Source: Myotis daubentonii (lineage: Eukaryota > Chordata > Mammalia > Chiroptera > Vespertilionidae). From it: a stretch of 64,000 bases of DNA. Positions 35,846-49,059 of this stretch are shown in pieces. The number at the start of each line of letters is the position of its first letter. The stretch's first letter is position 1. The stretch is from assembly GCF_963259705.1 (NCBI RefSeq), contig NC_081847.1:86364485-86428484 (forward strand), written 5' to 3'. A program made the position numbers and the translations under genes. The notes beneath the pieces are model-generated. The model made no database searches and was not told where the DNA came from. It was given only the letters and a program-made list of their open reading frames with translations.

Positions 35846-37149
35846 AACACAGGTCCAGCTTCAGGAGGCCCGGATGGGGCGTGAGAACGGGCACTGCTAA
35901 CAGGTCCCCGGGTGATGCCGCTGCTGGGCCGGGGACCAGCCTGCTGGGCGATAGGTGTGACCAGGGCACAGGGGAAGCAGGCTGGGGGGAGCGAGCCCTG
36001 CTCTGGGGTCTCGGCCTTCCTCTCTGTGAAGACAGGGTCCCCTGAGGCCAGTGACACCCCCACCCAGCCAGCCACCTGCCTGGAAGTCGCCCTCAGCGAT
36101 GATTCCTTGCTCTTGGGCCTGGCTTTGCAATCACCTCTGGAAAAGGAGGTACTGGAAACAGTGCTAAGGGTTGGGGCAGGGTGGGATGGGGCAGGGGCTG
36201 TGGTCCCCCTGCTGGCCTCCCAACCCCCAGCCCCCCCCAACCCCCGACACAGGGCTGGGGACCCTCAGGCTGGGATGGCAGAGACCTGATGGACCCCTGG
36301 GCCGTTCACTAGCTTGTGACCTCAAATCTTCCACAACATACGTGCAACGGGAAATCGTGTATCACAGGAAAGACTGCGTCTGTGCCTTGTTGCCTTGCCG
36401 CCTTCTAAGAAGGCAGGTCTTGGCAGCTGCGGCTCCTGGGCGCTGGACTCGGGAGGTGGTGCGTACATGAGCCTGGAGGCGCTGGCGGTCCCGGGTCCCA
36501 GGGGAGGAGGAGCTGGGCGGGTTGGAGGCTGCGAGAGGGAAGCAGTGAGCAGCGGGGAGTGGGTCACACTCTGCTCCTGGGGCCCTGCACCCCGTCATCC
36601 AGGGCAGGGACGGGGTGCTCACTCTGGGGGCAAAGGCCTAACACAGGTCTCGGCCGGCACAGGAGGGGCCCTCTGCCCGCAGCTCCTCCCACCACAGTCA
36701 CATCCCGTCTTCCTTAGACGCATTGTTTAGGGGACACGTGAGAGCCAGGAGTTGTGACACATGGAGGGATGGAGTTGCAGTGGGATTTCAGTCAGTTCCT
36801 TCTACTGGGCCCCGGTCACACCCTGTAGCCACGCCGGCTTCTGAGGGAGGCAGCTGTGTGCCAGTCTCTGCACCTGCCTCCTTTGGCTCCCAGTGACAAA
36901 TTCTAGAATCCCAGCCCCAGGCTCGCAGCCCGTGGGAGGGAACAAGCCTGCACAGGCCCTGCCGGGCCCCAGCGCAGCCTGGGCCGGGGCTGGCGGGGTG
37001 GGGCAGCCTGGGCCCTGGGCTCCCTCCTCTCTCAGCACTCCTTCGCCTGTGGCTCAAGCTCTGTCGTTAGGGTTAGTTATGGGGCCTCCTTTACCGCCAT
37101 GACTAAGAGCCCAGAGAGGGCTGGTGGGAACTGTGGAGACAGGCTGCGG

Positions 37150-37260
37150 AGTCTGGGAGACCTGGGTCCCATCCTCGTCCCACCACTGAGCCTCAGTTCC
37201 TTGTTCTGTAAAATGGGTTGGTGAGGGAGCCGGCTGTGCATGGTGGTGAGAGTGAAGGAA
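37150..37260 (+). repeat. MIR SINE fragment
   Basis: Motifs cctgggtcccatcctcg, actgagcctcagttcc and ttctgtaaaatggg in MIR order. Confidence 0.65.
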
Positions 37261-37844
37261 TGTGTGCGAAGTGCCCGTCACGGGCTCCCTTGTCCCCTCA
37301 TTGTATGCGGAGCCCATGTCAGGAAACTCCAAACGCCTGTGGGTTCCTCCATGGAAAGTTAAACTTGGAGAATCGTAGCCAGGCATTCCTGGGGCATCTG
37401 AAGGTTAGAGAATGAACTCCTTCATTCATCCATGCAAATAAATATTGAGTGCTGACTGCATGTCAGACAAGAAACTGATAAATACGTAAAAACAGAGATA
37501 AAAGCCAGGAGGGCTATTCGTGCAGAAGGCTCTCGGGGCTCTGGTGGGCCCCTGGGGACAGAGCTGCTGGGAGGAAAAGGGGTCAGGCAGCTGGATTGAA
37601 GTCCACTTCCCTCCCCCCCCCCTCCCCCGGCAAAGTAGCAGAAGAACCAGAGCTGCTACCAGGCCTAAGGGCCCACATGAGAAGAGGGGAGGCTGCGGCT
37701 GGAGGGGCTGGCCCGGCCCCCTCCTCACTTCGCTCTGGGTGGGTGCCGGCCTGCTTGGCCCCTACGGCGGCCTTTTCTTCTCTGCACACGTATCCCCGAG
37801 AGTCTTCCTGCTGCGCTGAAGGCTTCAGAGTTAGGCCTTTGGAG

Positions 37845-37990
37845 ACAGACTGGATGCAAAGCCGCTCCCTTGCTGTGCCTTGGGAAAGCCAGTTCAGTGC
37901 TCTGAGCCTCAGTTTTCCCATCTGTGAAGTGGTCACAATTACATCTCCTTATTCACGCTGCTCAGGAATAAATGAGATAGAGGAAGTGCT
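37845..37990 (+). repeat. MIR SINE fragment
   Basis: Contains gccttgggaaagccagtt, gagcctcagttttcccatc, tgtgaagtggtcac and aataaatgagatag, the MIR core and 3' tail. Confidence 0.75.
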
Positions 37991-39189
37991 TTTAGTTCAC
38001 AGCACCTCACACCCAGTGTCCACCATGTGGCCGGTCATGGTGGCAGTTGACGGGGCGACCTCCTCCTCTGACGGCTCTCATATTTTAAAAAACAAGGAAG
38101 CAGTAACAAAACCCCTTCCATGGATCAGCAACATGGAGCCACGGACCTTTCAGCCTCATTCTGGTGAGGCAAGGAACCTGACCGCTGGCTGTGGGAGAGG
38201 AAAAGGAGCTGAATGTGGGTGCAGCTGGGAGCCAGCCCGGGGAGCAGCTGCTCACCCTCAGCCGGGGGAGCCAGCGAAACAGCCACAGCTGGGTGAGGTC
38301 TGGACAGCTCGAGTTGGGCACCAGAGGCGGTGGCTGCACAAACAGCCCAGTGGGCAGCCCCCCTTCTGGGCGGGCCTGGGGGACGCACCGTGACAGCAGT
38401 GGCCACACTGCAGGCTCAGTGACCTGTCTGGATCCTCCACCTCCCTGCCTGGTGGTCTCCCGCTCACTCAGTTTCCCCACCCAATCCTTCCCTCAAAGCC
38501 CTTACCCCCGAAGCTCAGCCGCTGACCACCGACACCCCACAGCAAGGGTCTGGCCCTCTGTTTTGTACAACATGAACTAAGAATGGTTTTCACACTCTTA
38601 CATGGTGTGGACGTCCTCTCGAAAGAAGCGTAATGTTTTGTGACCTGTGAGAATCACAGGCCATGGAAAGGTCAGTACCCACGCAGAGTGGTCTGTTCAT
38701 TTGTTAAGTGTCTGCGGCTACTTTTGTGCTACAACTCAGAGTGCATAGTAGCGACAGAGATCACGGGCCCGGTGAAACCTAAGATGCTCTCTGGCCCTTT
38801 GCAGAAACGTTTGCTGGCCCCTGACGCCGAGCCACCTTTCTTCTAGGAGCATCTGCACTTTAATTCACTCATGTCTCAAGCAAGAGAGATGAAGCTCTAA
38901 TGGTGGAATTTAGGCATCGATGTATGGCAGATGGCTTCTGGCCAAACTTCCCAGGGGCAGGGGTGTGTGTGGAGAAAATTAGGGCCAGGCAACAACGAGG
39001 CAGCAGAATGCAAAATAGAAGACTGGAGTTTCTAATTTCAACTACCACTAGCTAATAGTTATGTGATTTTGAGCAAAGAACCTTTTTTTTTTTCCTCAAA
39101 ATTATATAGTGCTTTTCTCACCCGTCCAAGATCTGCCCTCAACTTCATACAGGAAGGCAGTAGCTGTGAAATGTTTTACGACCTAACGG

Positions 39190-39344
39190 GTTGCCCAGTC
39201 AGTGTGGCTCAACCCATGAACCAGGAGGTCACCGGTTTGCAGCCAGCCAATTAATGATTCTCTCTCATCATTGATGTTTCTCTCTCTCTCTCCCTCTCCC
39301 CTTCCTCTCTCTCTGAAGTCAATAAAACCACATTAAAAAAAAAA
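39190..39344 (+). repeat. VES SINE, internally deleted
   Basis: Head gcccagtcagtgtggctcaac jumps to gattctctctcatcattgatg and an A tail. Target duplication GACCTAACGG / GACCTAAAGG at 39180-39189 and 39345-39354. Confidence 0.85.
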
Positions 39345-40095
39345 GACCTAAAGGATCTCAAATGCAAAGATGGGCCAATTCTACTGGTAGAGGATCCTGG
39401 TAAGGTCGGTTTCTTCCTTTAAAGGCAAGGAAAACAGAGGTGGCCCGAGGCAAGATCTTTGGTTCGACAAGAAAACTATGCTAGATCCTTGGCATCTGTG
39501 CAAGTGACATTTTCCTCAACCCCAAGTCGCCCCGAGTGGTGTATCTGTCAGAGGCACACACCTGAGTTCCTCCCAGGCTACCTGCTAGTCAAACTGGTAG
39601 GTGGCCCAGACAGCACCCTGGTCCCAGGACAGCTCGAGGTTCTCTCCCTGTCCTAGCAGGTGTAGTGACGAATAAGTGCCGAAAAGCTTCCTTTGTAAAC
39701 AACTGCTCTGTCTTCACGATGTTGGCCCTCTCGAAACCCGCAGTAAATTATATATTTGCAGTCAGAAGACTGGCCTGTGCAGCCATTTCTAGGAGCTGAC
39801 ATCGATGCCTTTGAGAACCACCCCGAGAAGTGGCTTCCTTTTGTGGCAGCCTCCCTACGGGTTCCCAGAACAGCTGCCGATGGCACAGCATCCGATGGCA
39901 CAGCTACCTGAGGGGGCGAGGGCATGGATGGATGACAGCTCATTTTATTTGGACGTCAAGGCACACTGCAGTCACATGCAGGCACGCCCTGCAGTGGTCC
40001 CAGAGCAGGCAGCGGGGCTTCCGCTTGATGTGTCTATTCCCATTCCACTAACGGTTCGCCGTGCGAACATGAGTGCTCCTAAAAACGCAAAACCA

Positions 40096-40290
40096 GCCCT
40101 GGCCGGCGTGGCTCAGCAGTCAGAGCATCCGCCTGCACACCAGAGGGCCATGGGTTTGATTCCCAGTCTTCTCTCTCTCTCCCCCCCCCCCCCCCTTTCT
40201 CCCTCACTCCCTTCCTCCCTACCTCCCTTCTTCCCACTCTTTCTAAAAAACCAATAGAAAAATATCCTCAGGGGAGATTAACAAAAATAA
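40096..40290 (+). repeat. VES-related SINE with C-run
   Basis: Head ccctggccggcgtggctcag, B box gggtttgattccc, then a CT-rich segment with about 14 C, and tail 'ccaatagaaaaatatcctca'. Flanks aaaaacgcaaaaccagc and aaaaatgcaaagccgcac look like an aged target duplication. Confidence 0.85.
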
Positions 40291-40299
40291 AAATGCAAA

Positions 40300-43200
40300 G
40301 CCGCACCAGCTCACACCAAAGACAGTTGCAACAAATTGCATCACCTGGACTTTCTTGTTTGTAATAGCCAGCCCCATTGGCTGTGCACACTGGCCAGTTG
40401 TGTGGATTTTAAACCCGGCTGCTCCTTTTCTCATTTACACCAAGGGCTCACAAAGCTGCCCAGAAGGAGGGAATTCAATGAGCATCAGAAGAATGTCCTG
40501 AAGGCCTGCTTCCTAGGCCCCAGGGGAGAACTGAGAGGGAAGGAGGACCAGCTAGCTGCGGGAGGGCCTTTTTCTTGTGTCTGTGTCCTCAGGCTGAATG
40601 CTGGGCCCGGGCGCTGACCAATGTTGGTGGGAGGGAACAGGGACCAGTGGCTGAGTGGCAAGGAGGCCTGGGGGCAGCAGGGGTTGGAAGCAGGACCTGA
40701 GGACGCATCTGGCTGCGTTTCCAGCGGCCACCCCAGGGCCCGTCCCTCTGTCTGGCCAGATCCAACTGTCCCCGGCAGAAAGGGCTGCAGGCGGGCCCAG
40801 GCGGGGCCCTGTCCTTACCAGAACTCCCACCCGGGGCTGAACCTTCTCCAGCCTGCTGCTTCCTTTCTTGGATCTTCCAGTCAAGGATCCGTTCTGGTGA
40901 CAGGAGGTCACCTTTATCTTATCTCGCCCTTCTCCCTCCTCTCCTCGTCCCCTCCCCTTTATAAATGGCCTGGGGACCCCAGGCTACACTCTTGCTGGAG
41001 GCCCTGCATCCGACACCCCCACACAGCCATCCCTCCCCCCCCCCCCCCGTGGCTTCACTTCGGAAGCTGACCACACCGCCAGCCTGCACCCCAACTCAAC
41101 AATGCCTGTTTCTCGGGTTCATACTGATGTCAGCCAGCACAGGCGCCTCTGCAGGCCCATGTCCCTTGTGAGGCCTCTGGGGTGTGTTGCGGGGATGGTG
41201 GGAGAGGAGGCAGAGATGTGGGGTCAGGGCCACCCTAAGAGAAGCCCCTCACTGCTCCCTATCTGCCTAGGCCCGGGCTGGCCGTGCAGACAGCAGGACG
41301 TGTGTGTCACCCCGGGAAGAGCGCCCGCATGGGCTCGGGCAGAACTGGAGAACAGATCCGCGAGGTCCAGAGTGATTGCTGTGAACACCCAGGACAGACA
41401 GGTAGCTCTTACGGATGAAATATTTCGCACCCAGGTGACTTTGCTTTCCCTCAGGCCATAAACACTGTGAATTCGGCGAGCGTTCATTTAACCTGTTAAC
41501 TCAGAGGCTGGCACTGTGGGAGGTGGTTCCAACCAGGTGGCCGGCGCTCAGCCACCCCAGGCCTGGTCCTGGCATCAGAGCCTCCTGGTTGCCAGTTCTG
41601 GCCACCTCCTCGTCTGCAGGCTGCGGACTGCACTGTCTCCCAGGCCGGGTCAGACCTGACCCCATCAGACACTGTTTGTGGAATGAAGGAGTAACAAGAA
41701 AGTGAGCACAGCAGAGCCCCGAAGTCTGAGGGCTCGGGCGGGGGGAGCCCTCTCCCTGGCCCGGGCCTCAGTGTCCCCCGGCAGGTGCCTCCCTCTGCGC
41801 CTCTTTCCTGGACACCACGGACTGTCACGCAAGCACAGAGCGTTTCGTTCCTCTTTCACATGTTTAGACGCAAAGGCAGCCTCGGAGGCCCCTGGGGAGC
41901 CGGGCCCTGGGGACACCCAGGCGCCAGTCAACGGGAAAGACGCTCCCAGACACCCAGGGAGTCGGCTGCTGCGCAGCTGGAGGGTTTCCTGCCGAGGAGG
42001 CTGCACAGACGGGAGCGTGAAGGCTTCTTACGGACCTGGATCCCACGCCTCGGACGAGCCATCACACCAGAGGCCCGCGACAGGCGCTAGCCCCGTCGGG
42101 AGGGTGCGGGCTGCAGTCATGTAACAGCTCACCCTCACATTCGACGTTGCTCAGGAAATGCCAACTGTTCACGGACCCAGATGCAGCGGCTGGAAAGCAG
42201 CCTCGGTGTGCAGCTTAGTCCCCAGGCCTGGCTTTGAGAGTTAACACCTCCCCCGGCTCCTCCTGGCCTCGCAGCCTGGCCTGGCCCAGGGGCACCCACT
42301 GTGCCAGGACCTCAAGGGGCAGGTCCAGCATCAGAGCTTCCCAAAGACTCGCGGGTGAGGAGTGAGGAATGCTCCGGTGAGGTTAAGCAGCTCTGGCTCA
42401 AGGGCGTGTTTGTTCTTGACACTCAGGGTAGGTGGGAAGGTCTGGAGGGGTGGCGGTCCCTTTGTAGGTGAGCCAGTGACTCTTCAGGATCTGAGCAGAG
42501 GGTGACTCATCCGCCCGGAGCTTTGCTGGGCCAGGTCAGTGCTAACATCAGCCCCGGGGGATGGAATCCAGCAGCCTGGCCGCAAATGGCTTTGGCGCTG
42601 CCCAGTGGGGACACTGGATACAGGTGTGAGGACTCACTCCTAGGTGGCTTTTCCCATCCCCCCATCTTTTGATAATGGGGAGTAACCGATATTGGGGTAT
42701 CTCTCAACGTGGGTGAAGGAAGACAGCATTCCCCAGCGCCTCCCTGGAGGAGAGGCTCCAGATGACTTTCCGTTCCTTCAGGGACCCAGGGTCAAATGGG
42801 AAAACCGCTGGACAAGGAGACTTCCCAGAAAGGGGCAGGTCTCAGGTGGGGCCTCGGCACCCAGAACGTGGGCTCAGGCGGCCAGTTCCTTGTTGTTCCG
42901 CAAGCACAGTGCCTTTCACCTAATAGAGTCTAAGGAAACTTGACGGGGCTGCCCGGCCGGAGGACAGTCTGCCCCAGGTGGCAAGTGCAGCAGACGGGAG
43001 GCCTGGGAGCTGTAAGCCAGCCCCCGGGGCACAGTGGTCTGGGTCTGGCAACAGAGATCTCTGGAGTCCCTGGAAAGGGTAAGAGACAGCTTTGTGAGGA
43101 AGGGGGCGGAGACTCCGCCTCCGGGGTCTTGATTGGCATCTCCAGTAGAATGTAAGCTGCTTAAGGGCAAGGACGCGGTAGAGCAGGGGTAGAGCAGGGG

Positions 43201-44148
43201 TGAAGAACCCGCACCAGAATTCCCGCGTGGAGAGTGGCCAAGCTGCCCTGCCCTGCCTTTTGTTATGTGAAGGGGCTGACTTTTGGACTTCCCCTAAGGC
43301 TGGGGGCTGGAGGTAGAACCCACTGCCAGTGCCAGGTATTCAATGAGTCATGACTCTGTAATGGACTGAGGTCGGGGTTCAGAGAGCTTCCGGCTGGGGA
43401 ATGCCTGCAGATGTGGAGTGAGGTGCCTGGAGACAGCTGGGAAGCGGTGTGCCCTCGCCCCACAGCTGGCCCGATGCATCTCTAACATTTGGCCGTTCCT
43501 GTTACATCCTTCGATAATAAACCAATGTCCCCCGAGTTCTGTGAGCCACTCTCGCAAGTTAATCAAACCCGAGGAGGGGGCTGTGGGAGCCTGAATTCCA
43601 GCCAGGTGGGCCTGGGCTTGCAGCTGGCACCTGACGTGGAGGAGTGGGCAGCAGGACTGAACCCTGAACCTGTGGAAACTGATGCTGTCGCCAGGTAGAC
43701 AGTGACCAGAGGAAATTTCTGAGAAAATCAATGCTCTCAATTAAAGTATAGTGAGCTTGAAGGGGAGACAGCCTGTTCATAACTGCTGCGAGCCAGCTAA
43801 CAAGCCGTGACTGCTCACGTCCCCGAGTGGATGTGGGAACTCTGAATTAATTTCCAGGTGGCTCTTTCCGAGATTATCTAAGAGGATAGAAAGGTGCCAC
43901 GGGAGCCGGGAGCCCCGCTTCTTGTTTACCCACCTCTTCCGGATTGCTGTCTACAGCCAATCCCCAGGAGCGGACTTCTCTCTTAAGGGCCCTGTTCCCT
44001 TCCCAGAGCTACTGGCCTGGATTCGCCTTCTCCCACTCCCTTTGTCCACAGCTAATGCAATTCATGCAGAACTTACATCTTTCTCCCCGTACTTGACGTA
44101 GAAAAACTCAAGTTAGCCCATTTAATATGATTTTTAAATATTGAGAAG
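40300..44148. other. GC-rich intergenic DNA, no gene assigned
   Basis: No domain, exon pattern or young transposon recognised. It contains a C-run at about 41036-41049 and an L2-like piece 'tagaatgtaagctgcttaagggcaaggac' at 43146-43174. ORFs up to 181 codons overlap in multiple frames. Confidence 0.4.
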
Positions 44149-44149
44149 T

Positions 44150-44336
44150 TCTCCCAGCCAGCATGGCTCCTCGGTTGAGCATCACCCTATGAACCAGGAG
44201 GCCACAGTTCGATTCCTGGTCAGGGCACAGGCCCTGGCTTCAGGCTCAATCCCCGCTGTGGGGCGAGCAAGAGGCAGCTGCTCAGTGATTCTCATCATTG
44301 ATGTGTCTCTCTCCCTCTGAAATCAATAAAAATATA
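44150..44336 (+). repeat. VES-related SINE
   Basis: Head 'ctcccagccagcatggctcc', B box agttcgattcc, 'gattctcatcattgatgtgtc' body and 'aaatcaataaaaatatat' tail. Confidence 0.85.
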
Positions 44337-44483
44337 TAACAACAAACAAACAAGCACGTGCCAGCTCCAGGACGGCGGGCATGTTGACTTTTCCACTTGG
44401 CACTGCGGTGGGTGGTTTAGACTTCATGCCAGGACCTGGTCTCATTTTCCTAGCAGTGGCCCAAAAAACCCTTTCCTTTAAGA

Positions 44484-44705
44484 CAGTGGTTCTCAACCTT
44501 GGCTGCACATTAGAATCACCTGGGAATCTTCTTAAAATCCTGATTTCTGGGCCTCATAATCTGGAAATTCTGTTTCTTTGTTACTAATGTTGTGGCCCCA
44601 CCCCATAACAAAGAAACAGAATTTCCGGAGGATGAGGCCCAGAAATCAGGATTTAAAAAAGATTCCCAGGTGATTCTACTGTGCAGTCAAGGTTGAGAAC
44701 CATTG
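44484..44705 (+). mobile_element. MER5-like hAT-Charlie MITE, long palindrome
   Basis: Starts CAGTGGTTCTCAACCTTGG and ends with its complement-like aaggttgagaaccattg. Perfect 8-bp duplication CTTTAAGA at 44476-44483 and 44706-44713. The two halves are near-complementary over about 90 bp (e.g. gaaattctgtttctttgtta versus taacaaagaaacagaatttc), so the element can fold into one long hairpin. Confidence 0.88.
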
Positions 44706-45249
44706 CTTTAAGAAGACCGTCAGCCATGGAGTTACAATGTTAGTTTGACAACAGTGTTGGAATTGAGCTGTATTTTTGGACACCCTACTGATGCCTGAGA
44801 ATTGCTCCTTGGTGGTGTGGGAACCCCCAAACCCCAACACAGTGAGGCTCATAGGTCAGTGCACTGATCTAAACAGCTTTTTTTGGGAAGATGTGAAAAA
44901 GCAGTAGAAATTGGAGGATCAGAATGGGAAAGAAGCTGGAGGCTGACCTGTGGACCAGTAAAATAGATGACGTCGGTCCCATTTTTTATTTTCTAGGCTA
45001 AGGCACACGGCACACTGAGAGATTGTAAGCACTAAGTAAAGGGAAGTTCCATGATTGTGGAAAGACTTACTCCTCAGAAAAGCAATGAAGTTATCTGGAC
45101 AGGCCAGTATCTGCTCATGCTATGACCTCAAAGATGAAATTTACAACCTTAGTAAAAATCCTGATTTGATAAGTTTTGGCCAATTTTGACATTTCATTTG
45201 CTAGGTGAAGCATTTTAGAGTGCTCAGTACAAGTTCACAAATCAAATTT

Positions 45250-45440
45250 TTTTGTTGTTAATCCTCACCTGAGGATATTTTTTCCTCTGATTTTTAGAAA
45301 GAGTGGGAGGGAGGGGGAGAGAAACATCGAGGTAAGAGATGCATTGATGGGTTGCCTCCTGCAGGCTGGGGTCAGGGATCGAACTGGTGACCCTTTGGTG
45401 TGCGGGCTGATGCTCTAACCACTGAGCGCACTGGCCAGGG
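45250..45440 (-). repeat. VES-related SINE
   Basis: Reverse orientation: tail complement 'taatcctcacctgaggatatttt', body, then 'ggatcgaactggtgaccc' and head 'gagcgcactggccagggc'. Confidence 0.85.
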
Positions 45441-46840
45441 CAAAAAACCAATTTTTAAACAAGAATTGGTGCCTTAATCTAGCTCAAGTCCTTCCTGGTC
45501 ATGGTAGTTTGAAATACAAATTAAATCCTATTGCATTAAGAAGTGCTACTGAAATCTTTCGGCTGGCATGCCCAGAGAACCACTGGCTTAATGCAAAATG
45601 CTCACACCTCAGCTGTAAGCAACTAATGAGGCATTTTATGAAATCTTTCTGAACACGCTTTTAGATTTAGGGGATTTTATTTTCACCTTCAGTCTATTAC
45701 TTAAGCTCTTAAACCTGTTTTTTTTTCTTCTTTCTTCTCTGCAAAATGGAGATAATAGTCCCTTACCACTGGGGCTGTGGTAAGGATTAAATACGATTAT
45801 GCACCTGAGTTCCTTTGTCCTAACTGGGTCACCCAACTCGAGGTCGTGGTCTAAAACCCAAAGGCTTGTTACTTTTACTTGACATCGCTCTTCCGCAGCG
45901 TTTCAATGTTATTAGGGTCCTTCACGCTGGGTTAAAAAAGAACCAGAAGAGGGATGCTACCTAGGAAAGCAAGTTACTTCCGGCATCTCTAGGTCTTCAC
46001 CTTCAAATTCATGTAGTCCTTCCTCATAGGTGGTTATTGCCATTTCACAGATAAGGGAAATAAGACTCAAAGTGCATAATCTGCAAAACACAGGATTAGA
46101 TGCCCTCTACTGCAGCCAGAAACGAAAGGTACTTGATTGGGAACAGAATCCAAAGCCGGGCATGAGTTTTGTAGGCCTAGCCAGGAGCACTCTTCTGAGG
46201 CTCCCTCCGTACCCTGAAAAGACAAGCCTAACGTATGTCTAGCCTGTGGAACTTCTGGAATTAAAAAAGAAACATGCTAAGGAATATCACTGGATGACTT
46301 AAAAAAAATGTGCTAAGTTCCCAAGTACAAATCCTGTATTGCATAGAGGAACAAAGGAAAATTGATATTTAATCCAAATACAACCAAGAGCCCATTCATA
46401 GTCCATTCTTGGTTTTTACCAAGGGGTGGATACAGGGGGAAAGTCCTTAACTGAGGTAGAAGAGACTGTTTCAAGTAGCTCTGAGAGCTGCTTTTAGGCA
46501 CCCAGTTACCTCCACACACATTCTTAAAAGTACTTCCAACCAGTTCTTGTTGTAGACGCTAGCAATGTGGGAGAAATTAACTAGCCCATCTCTCCTTTCT
46601 CTCTGTAGTTTTGGTCTTCCTTTCAGGAAATTTACACTGACAGAACTGAGTAACAATTTCTTAACAATAACAGGCATGGCTATTTGTTAATTCTATTATT
46701 ATATTCTTTTGTCACCTAATAGTGAACCTCAAAGGCTTTAAACCTAGATAATTTACGTTTTTAGCATTAGCAAAAACCAAGGCTACAAGTATTCCCTCAA
46801 TCTTTTTGAAGCCTTAGATCTCTAGCTTTAGATTTGTCTT
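45441..46840. other. Intergenic with MIR remnants
   Basis: AT-rich; MIR-like pieces near 45735-45800 (plus: gcaaaatggagataatagtc) and 46027-46090 (minus: ccatttcacagataaggg). Nothing else recognised. Confidence 0.5.
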
Positions 46841-46856
46841 TAAAGTACAATGCTTA

Positions 46857-47131
46857 GCTCTAGCCTGTTTGCTCAGTGGGTAGAGGGTCAGCCTGTGCAG
46901 ATTGAAGTCTCTGGTTCGGCTCCAGATCACGGGCACATACCTCGGATGCAGGCTCAATCCCTGGCCCCTGGGTCGGGGGCATACGGGAGGCACCAATCGA
47001 TGTTTCTCTCTCTCTCCCCCTCCCCTCTCCACTGTCTCTAAAAAAACAACAAAAACCAAAAAAAAATGGAAAAAATATCCTTGGGTGAGGATTAACTACA
47101 TACATACATACATACATAAATAAGTAAAAAC
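46857..47131 (+). repeat. VES-related SINE
   Basis: Full element with tail 'atatccttgggtgaggatt' and a (CATA)n extension. Target duplication AAAGTACAATGCTTAG / AAAGTACAATGACTAG at 46841-46856 and 47132-47147. Confidence 0.92.
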
Positions 47132-48145
47132 AAAGTACAATGACTAGTTTCCATACTTTAGTACTTTAAACCTATGGCTAACTGTGAATAAGTAGAAATT
47201 TGAGGGGGAAAATAGGAAGCAGAGTGAACCAGTGTTTTTGTGCTAATAGATTCACTAGAAATAATTAGAAGTGAAATAACATACTACTCCAGTTCCCTAA
47301 ACCTAATTATTCTAGCCTTTACTCTTGCTAAAAACTTATTTTGCAAGGGGATTCCTTTGTTAAAATCCTTTATAGAAAGAATTACATATCGTTCCATACC
47401 ATAATCAAGCTGCTAACCAAACCAAATGTTTTCTTCAGGGTCACAGCTATTCTCCAAGGTTCTAAGATGGAATATTGCCAAGTCCTCAGTACATCTGCCT
47501 AATTCTAGGTTACTCACATCGCAGATTATCCTGTGTGGGGCCTCGCTTGAGTCCCTGGAAACACAGGCCCACGAGGTGCCTGGAGCCTCTCCCTCCACAC
47601 TTCCACAAAAGAACTCACTCAGGCACTAGGAAGGCAGACCCAGACTTAGAACTTGCTTGAAGTGTGGAACTTGGCAGACATTAATTTCCTCTGCCAAAGA
47701 AAGCCTTCAAAGTAGAATATTTTTAAGGTTTTTAAAGATCTTGACTCTATCGTGTGTAAAAGTTAAGAAATTCATATTTACCAGTTATTCATTTATGCTG
47801 GAATTGTAAATTCCAGAACACACCCAAATAATTTAACTTCCATACTTGCGGAGGCTAATCCTAAAATTAGCAAGATAATTCTGGCAAAATAATTCTAGGG
47901 CAATGTCCACCTTCGAATCTATGTATTCCAGCCTTCTAGCCCCATCTAACACCAACAATGAAAAGATTTACTATGGGTGTGTAGTAAATACCTCGAAGTA
48001 TTAAGAATGAATAGAATGAATAGAAAGATCTTTATTCTTGCTTATTAAAAAATGGTAACAATTTACTCAGCCAGAATCATCAATGGAATAAATATTTTAG
48101 TCAAAAACCTTAGCAAATGAAAGTTAAATATAGAGATGGGAAATG
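47132..48145. other. AT-rich intergenic, nothing recognised
   Basis: No gene or clear repeat seen between the SINE and the mariner half-element. Confidence 0.4.
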
Positions 48146-48237
48146 TAGGCTTACAGTCATGAGTACATGAGAGTTTATTCTTGCATTATGTGTTGTCCCA
48201 TTTCCATACGGAACGTAAACCTACTTTTGCCCACCCC
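48146..48237 (-). mobile_element. mariner-like MITE, diverged copy
   Basis: Right end gtaaacctacttttgcccacccc and left remnant tgtaggcttacag match the terminal repeats of 28325-28452. The middle 'gagtttattcttgcattatgtg' is shared in altered form. Confidence 0.65.
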
Positions 48238-48308
48238 ATACATGTACTTTCCTATTAGGAAAAAAGTTCATTTTATATTATTTGGTGATTAAAAAGAAAA
48301 ATCCTCTG

Positions 48309-48470
48309 CCCTGGCCATCGTGGCTCAGTTAGCTGGAGTGTCGTCTTGTACACCGAAAAGTGGCAGGTTCCATTCCGGTCAGGGCACATACTGAATACGG
48401 TTATGGGTTCAATCCCCAAGTGCAGGAGGCAGCTGACTGCTGTTTCCCTCAAAGAAAAAAATCCTCAACA
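48309..48470 (+). repeat. VES SINE, truncated
   Basis: Head ccctggccatcgtggctcag and 'gtgcaggaggcagctgactg', then a short A-rich end. Body shortened. Confidence 0.8.
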
Positions 48471-48537
48471 AAGGATAGAAACTAAATCCTCTAAGTTGGA
48501 TTCAGGGTTTTAGTAAACATATAAGAAGTCATTTATT

Positions 48538-48757
48538 GCCCTAGCTGGTTTGGCTCAGTGGATAGAGCGTCAGCCTGCTGACTGGAGGGTCCCCCAGGTT
48601 CGATTCCAGTCAAGGGCACATGCCTGGGTTGCGCTGCTCGATCACCAGTAGGGGGTGTGAAGGAGGCAGCCAATCAATGATTCTCTCTCATTGATGCTTC
48701 TATTTCCTCTCTTCCTTTCCCTTCCTCTCTGAAATCAATACAAATATATATTTTAAA
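48538..48757 (+). repeat. VES SINE
   Basis: Full-length. Target duplication AAGTCATTTATT / AAGTAGTTTATT at 48526-48537 and 48758-48769. Confidence 0.93.
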
Positions 48758-49059
48758 AAGTAGTTTATTATTTTATTTATAAGCTTGATAGTTATGATTT
48801 GTGGTCAGCTATAAACGTGCAACTAAAAAAACACCATAAATTAGCTAAATCTAATTTTGCTATAATGTGACACCATTTAGAGGCTAAATTTAGATATGAA
48901 TACAAGGGACACATTAAACACTAACAACACGCTAAAAAAATCCCAAGAACATAGGTAGCTGGAGAGGGGAACTTTGTAAAAGGAAATATTCAATTTTGGT
49001 AAATAGTATCTTCCAGTCTAAACTAATGATTACATGAAAAACACCAAGGAGAATACATT

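Larger units (their letters stand above)
34141..39179. other. GC-rich intergenic DNA with simple repeats and MIR/L2 remnants
   Basis: No gene recognised. Long ORFs (for example 355 codons on the minus strand at 34089-35156) overlap others in different frames and have no domain. MIR-like pieces lie near 37150-37230 and 37850-37990, and an L2/MIR-like piece near 37415-37470. Confidence 0.45.

Noticed and set aside
35620..36240. His/Thr-repeat protein on the minus strand
   Set aside because: Direct translation of the (GT/GC)n microsatellite.
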